Shown here: in pieces, positions 61,854 through 64,000 of the stretch
How the letters are laid out: every line of letters begins with the position of its first letter
Position numbering within the stretch: the first letter of the stretch is position 1
Assembly: GCA_020632595.1 (NCBI GenBank)
Contig: JACKFF010000004.1
Location: 124,001-188,000 of the forward strand
Length of the DNA stretch: 64,000 nucleotides
Source: Nitrospiraceae bacterium
Lineage (GTDB): Bacteria > Nitrospirota > Nitrospiria > Nitrospirales > UBA8639
Reading direction: 5' to 3'
The notes under the pieces: model-generated
Seen by the model: the letters and a program-made list of their open reading frames with translations, nothing else
Told to the model about the DNA's origin: nothing
The model's database searches: none
Position numbers and translations under genes: made by a program

Positions 61854-63125
61854 ATGGATTTTATCGCCGTCCTTATTTGTCTAGGACTTTCCGCTTTTTT
61901 CTCCGGAGCCGAGATCGCATTTTTTTCAATAACGGAAACCCGGCTGAAAGCACTGTCCGATGAAGGTCATAAAGGGGCAAAACTGGCCCTCAAATTACGG
62001 TCCAATCCACAACGCCTTCTCTCGACAATTCTGATTGGCAATAATTTGGTCAATATCATGGCGGCCTCCATGGCAACCTTGATTGCCATCCGCTTGTTTG
62101 GATCTGAGGCCGTGGCCGTCGCTACGGGTCTCTTAACCTTTATGGTCCTGTTATTCGGTGAAATCGTCCCTAAAACGCTTTGTGCCAAATATTCTGAAAC
62201 GGCCGTACAATTACTGGCATACCCCATATATCTTCTCGAACAATTATTTTTTCCTTTTCTCTATTTTTTAGAACCGTTTATTTTAAAACTCACAGGGGGT
62301 CGGGGATTAACCGTTCCGTTTATCACGGAAGAAGAACTCAAGATCATGCTTGATGCCGGAGGAAAAGCGGGTGTACTGGAAACCGATGAAGTGAAAATGA
62401 TTAAAAACGTATTTGATTTCAATGACGTGACGGCTGAAGATGCGATGACGCCAAGGATATATATGTTCGCCCTCGATGGCAATCAAACACTTGGAGAAAC
62501 ACGGGAAGAATTATTTAAAGCAAAATATTCACGAATTCCCATTTACGAAGGAAACCCGGACAATATCACCGCCATTCTCTATCGCAATCATGCCTTGATG
62601 GAACTGGCTCAAAGTCATACAAACCTCACCCTCAAATCATTTGCCAAACCCGCATTATTTATCCCCTCAACCAAAACGGCCGATGATTTATTACGGCAAT
62701 TCCAACAGGAAAAACGACATATTGCGATTGTGGTCAATGAATTTGGGGGAGTGATGGGTTTAATTACCGTCGAAGATCTGCTGGAAGAAGTGGTAGGCGA
62801 GATTCTGGATGAAGGCGACCTGAGTGAAGAATGGATTCGCCGGACGGGGAAAAATCAAATATTAGTAGATGGGAGAACCGAGGTCCGCCGCATCAATGAA
62901 TTTCTTAAGGTCGAACTCGACGAAGAGCAAAATACAATCAGCGGACTTATCCTCGAAGAATTAGGCCATATTCCTGCTGTCGGTGAGAAGGTTCAAACGG
63001 ACAATTGTCTTTTAATTGTCCAAGAAGCAGATGAACGCTCTATCAAGGGTGTCCAGATCATCAAGGAAGAACCTGTTCCCGAAACGCCTCCCACCGAACC
63101 ATCTACGGTGTCTTCGGAATCCTAA
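61854..63125 (+). CDS. CNNM/CorC-type (hemolysin-like) membrane protein with CBS domains
   Basis: The 423-residue protein has an N-terminal DUF21/CNNM domain with about four membrane segments (residues 1-140, FFSGAEIAFFSITETRLKAL at the start), two CBS domains (about 195-310, starting AEDAMTPR) and a C-terminal CorC/HlyC domain (about 335-405, with LVDGRTEVRRINEFL). Related proteins act in magnesium or cobalt export and resistance. The specific ion is not known. The acidic Pro-rich tail is variable. It is monocistronic, with a 250-base gap upstream that contains a -10-like TATAAT at 61639-61644 but no good -35. Confidence 0.88.
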   Translation: MDFIAVLICLGLSAFFSGAEIAFFSITETRLKALSDEGHKGAKLALKLRSNPQRLLSTILIGNNLVNIMAASMATLIAIRLFGSEAVAVATGLLTFMVLLFGEIVPKTLCAKYSETAVQLLAYPIYLLEQLFFPFLYFLEPFILKLTGGRGLTVPFITEEELKIMLDAGGKAGVLETDEVKMIKNVFDFNDVTAEDAMTPRIYMFALDGNQTLGETREELFKAKYSRIPIYEGNPDNITAILYRNHALMELAQSHTNLTLKSFAKPALFIPSTKTADDLLRQFQQEKRHIAIVVNEFGGVMGLITVEDLLEEVVGEILDEGDLSEEWIRRTGKNQILVDGRTEVRRINEFLKVELDEEQNTISGLILEELGHIPAVGEKVQTDNCLLIVQEADERSIKGVQIIKEEPVPETPPTEPSTVSSES

Positions 63126-63253
63126 CACAAACTTTCCGGTTGTATAATGTAATGTAACCTGCCGGTACAATTTACCAACGTCACCTTTCCTCAATCCCAG
63201 CGAAACAATTGATCTATGCTTTTCTTGCAACCCACTCTGTTTCATAGTCAAGC

Positions 63254-63271
63254 CTATCGATTATTCGATAG
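63254..63271. other. perfect 7-bp hairpin between convergent genes
   Basis: CTATCGA (63254-63260) and TCGATAG (63265-63271) enclose TTAT in the gap between the CNNM gene and ligA. No clear T-run follows on either strand, so a terminator role is uncertain. Confidence 0.35.
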
Positions 63272-63276
63272 AAACT

Positions 63277-64000
63277 TTACTCGTTGGATGATGAGGGTAA
63301 AGTGTTCCCGGATTGAATTAATAAGCTGAATGCATTTTCATCTAAAATTCGAACTCCTAGTGTGGCTGCCTTGTCATATTTAGAGCCGGGGTCTTCGCCG
63401 GCTATAAGATAATCTGTCTGTTTACTGATGCTGGAAGTGACACGTCCACCTAACTCTTCGATTTTGTGTTTTGCCTCCTGACGGGAATAACCGTTCAACG
63501 TTCCGGTAAGCACAAAAATCTTCCCCCTTAGGGGTTGAACATGCGGCTCTGACATATTTGCTTCCTGTTGAACCCGAACTCCCAACGACTCCATGTGTTG
63601 CCAAACCTTCAAATTACGGGATTCTTTAAAAAAATGTGTCACGCTCGCAGCAATCTCTGGGCCGATGTCACGGATTTGCAAAAGTTCCTCTTGGGTAGCC
63701 TTCTTCAAATTGTCGAGTGAACCAAAATTTTGCACCAAAACTCTGGCGATATGAGCCCCCACATGACGTATGCCAAGGCCAATCAACAGGCGCACAAAGG
63801 GAACCTCCTTGCTCCTTTCGATTTCTCCCAAAAGCTGCCTCGCGGATTTGTCTGCAAAACCTTCTAATTGAAGAAGGTCGTCAACATCTAATGTATACAG
63901 ATCGGACAAATCCTTGACGAAGCCTTTGTCAACCAGCTGTGCGACAGTTTTTTTCCCAAGCCCTTCGATATTCAAGGCACCTTTTGATGCAAAATGTTCC
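63277..64000 (-). CDS. ligA: NAD-dependent DNA ligase, C-terminal part (runs off the window)
   Basis: LigA seals nicks with NAD+ in replication and repair. Only about 240 C-terminal residues are inside the window. The open frame continues past 64000 with HFASKGALNIEGLGKKT, the segment that follows the zinc finger in LigA. Then come the helix-hairpin-helix domain (LLIGLGIRHVG, IRDIGPEIAASV) and a BRCT domain starting at about 63530 (GKIFVLTGTLNGYSRQEA). The adenylation domain lies beyond the edge. The short Ser-rich tail is normal. Confidence 0.95.
   Translation of the reverse strand, partial: EHFASKGALNIEGLGKKTVAQLVDKGFVKDLSDLYTLDVDDLLQLEGFADKSARQLLGEIERSKEVPFVRLLIGLGIRHVGAHIARVLVQNFGSLDNLKKATQEELLQIRDIGPEIAASVTHFFKESRNLKVWQHMESLGVRVQQEANMSEPHVQPLRGKIFVLTGTLNGYSRQEAKHKIEELGGRVTSSISKQTDYLIAGEDPGSKYDKAATLGVRILDENAFSLLIQSGNTLPSSSNE

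Overview
The window looks like a chromosomal stretch of a Gram-negative nitrite-oxidiser-type bacterium, most likely a Nitrospirota member such as a marine Nitrospira. This is inferred from moderate GC content, LPS core genes (rfaE1, kdsB, kdsA), a NarK-type nitrate/nitrite transporter and overall gene content; no 16S rRNA or nxr marker is present to prove it. There are no insertion sequences, prophage genes or CRISPR arrays. Almost all of it is core housekeeping DNA, with one accessory-looking block at about 30.6-39.8 kb.

Layout. 0.2-2.7 kb: an exported protein with three copies of one domain, tRNA-Phe(GAA), a small exported protein and a 670-base gap. 2.7-5.9 kb: proA and a large orphan gene. 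5.97-15.9 kb: the pyrimidine operon pyrR-pyrB-pyrC-DUF4149-carA-sppA-M48 lipoprotein-carB, headed by a sigma70 promoter, a PyrR-binding RNA loop and an intrinsic attenuator. 16.0-18.7 kb: greA and a SAM hydrolase gene, convergent with bioA. 18.8-28.5 kb: lepA (with its own promoter almost touching the start codon), lepB, rfaE1, kdsB, pyrG, kdsA, pgsA, plsY and a DegP protease, i.e. envelope building and quality control.

28.5-39.8 kb is the most unusual part. It holds an EF-G-like GTPase with an altered guanine-recognition motif. Divergent from it is a gene with a textbook sigma54 promoter, encoding a LuxD-like acyl-transferase/thioesterase domain (complete Ser-Asp-His triad) fused to a SAM methyltransferase. 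Next come a multi-spanning GAF histidine kinase of the type that often partners sigma54 activators, an O-methyltransferase, and a leftward cluster of a TPR protein, a degenerate metallo-beta-lactamase-fold protein, small unknowns and a thioredoxin-like protein. The first of these may form a lipid-derived modification or signalling module.

39.9-51.0 kb (leftward): narK-ribBA-ribH-nusB-purB-purC-purS-purQ-DUF433-purL-purF, joining riboflavin and purine synthesis, which share GTP as a precursor/product. 51.3-54.7 kb: an RpoH-like sigma factor followed by groES-groEL and a strong terminator, i.e. a heat-shock block. 54.9-64 kb: a cysteine-rich exported protein, queG, mutS2, two orphan genes, rlpA, a CNNM/CorC-type membrane protein and the C-terminal part of ligA running off the window edge.
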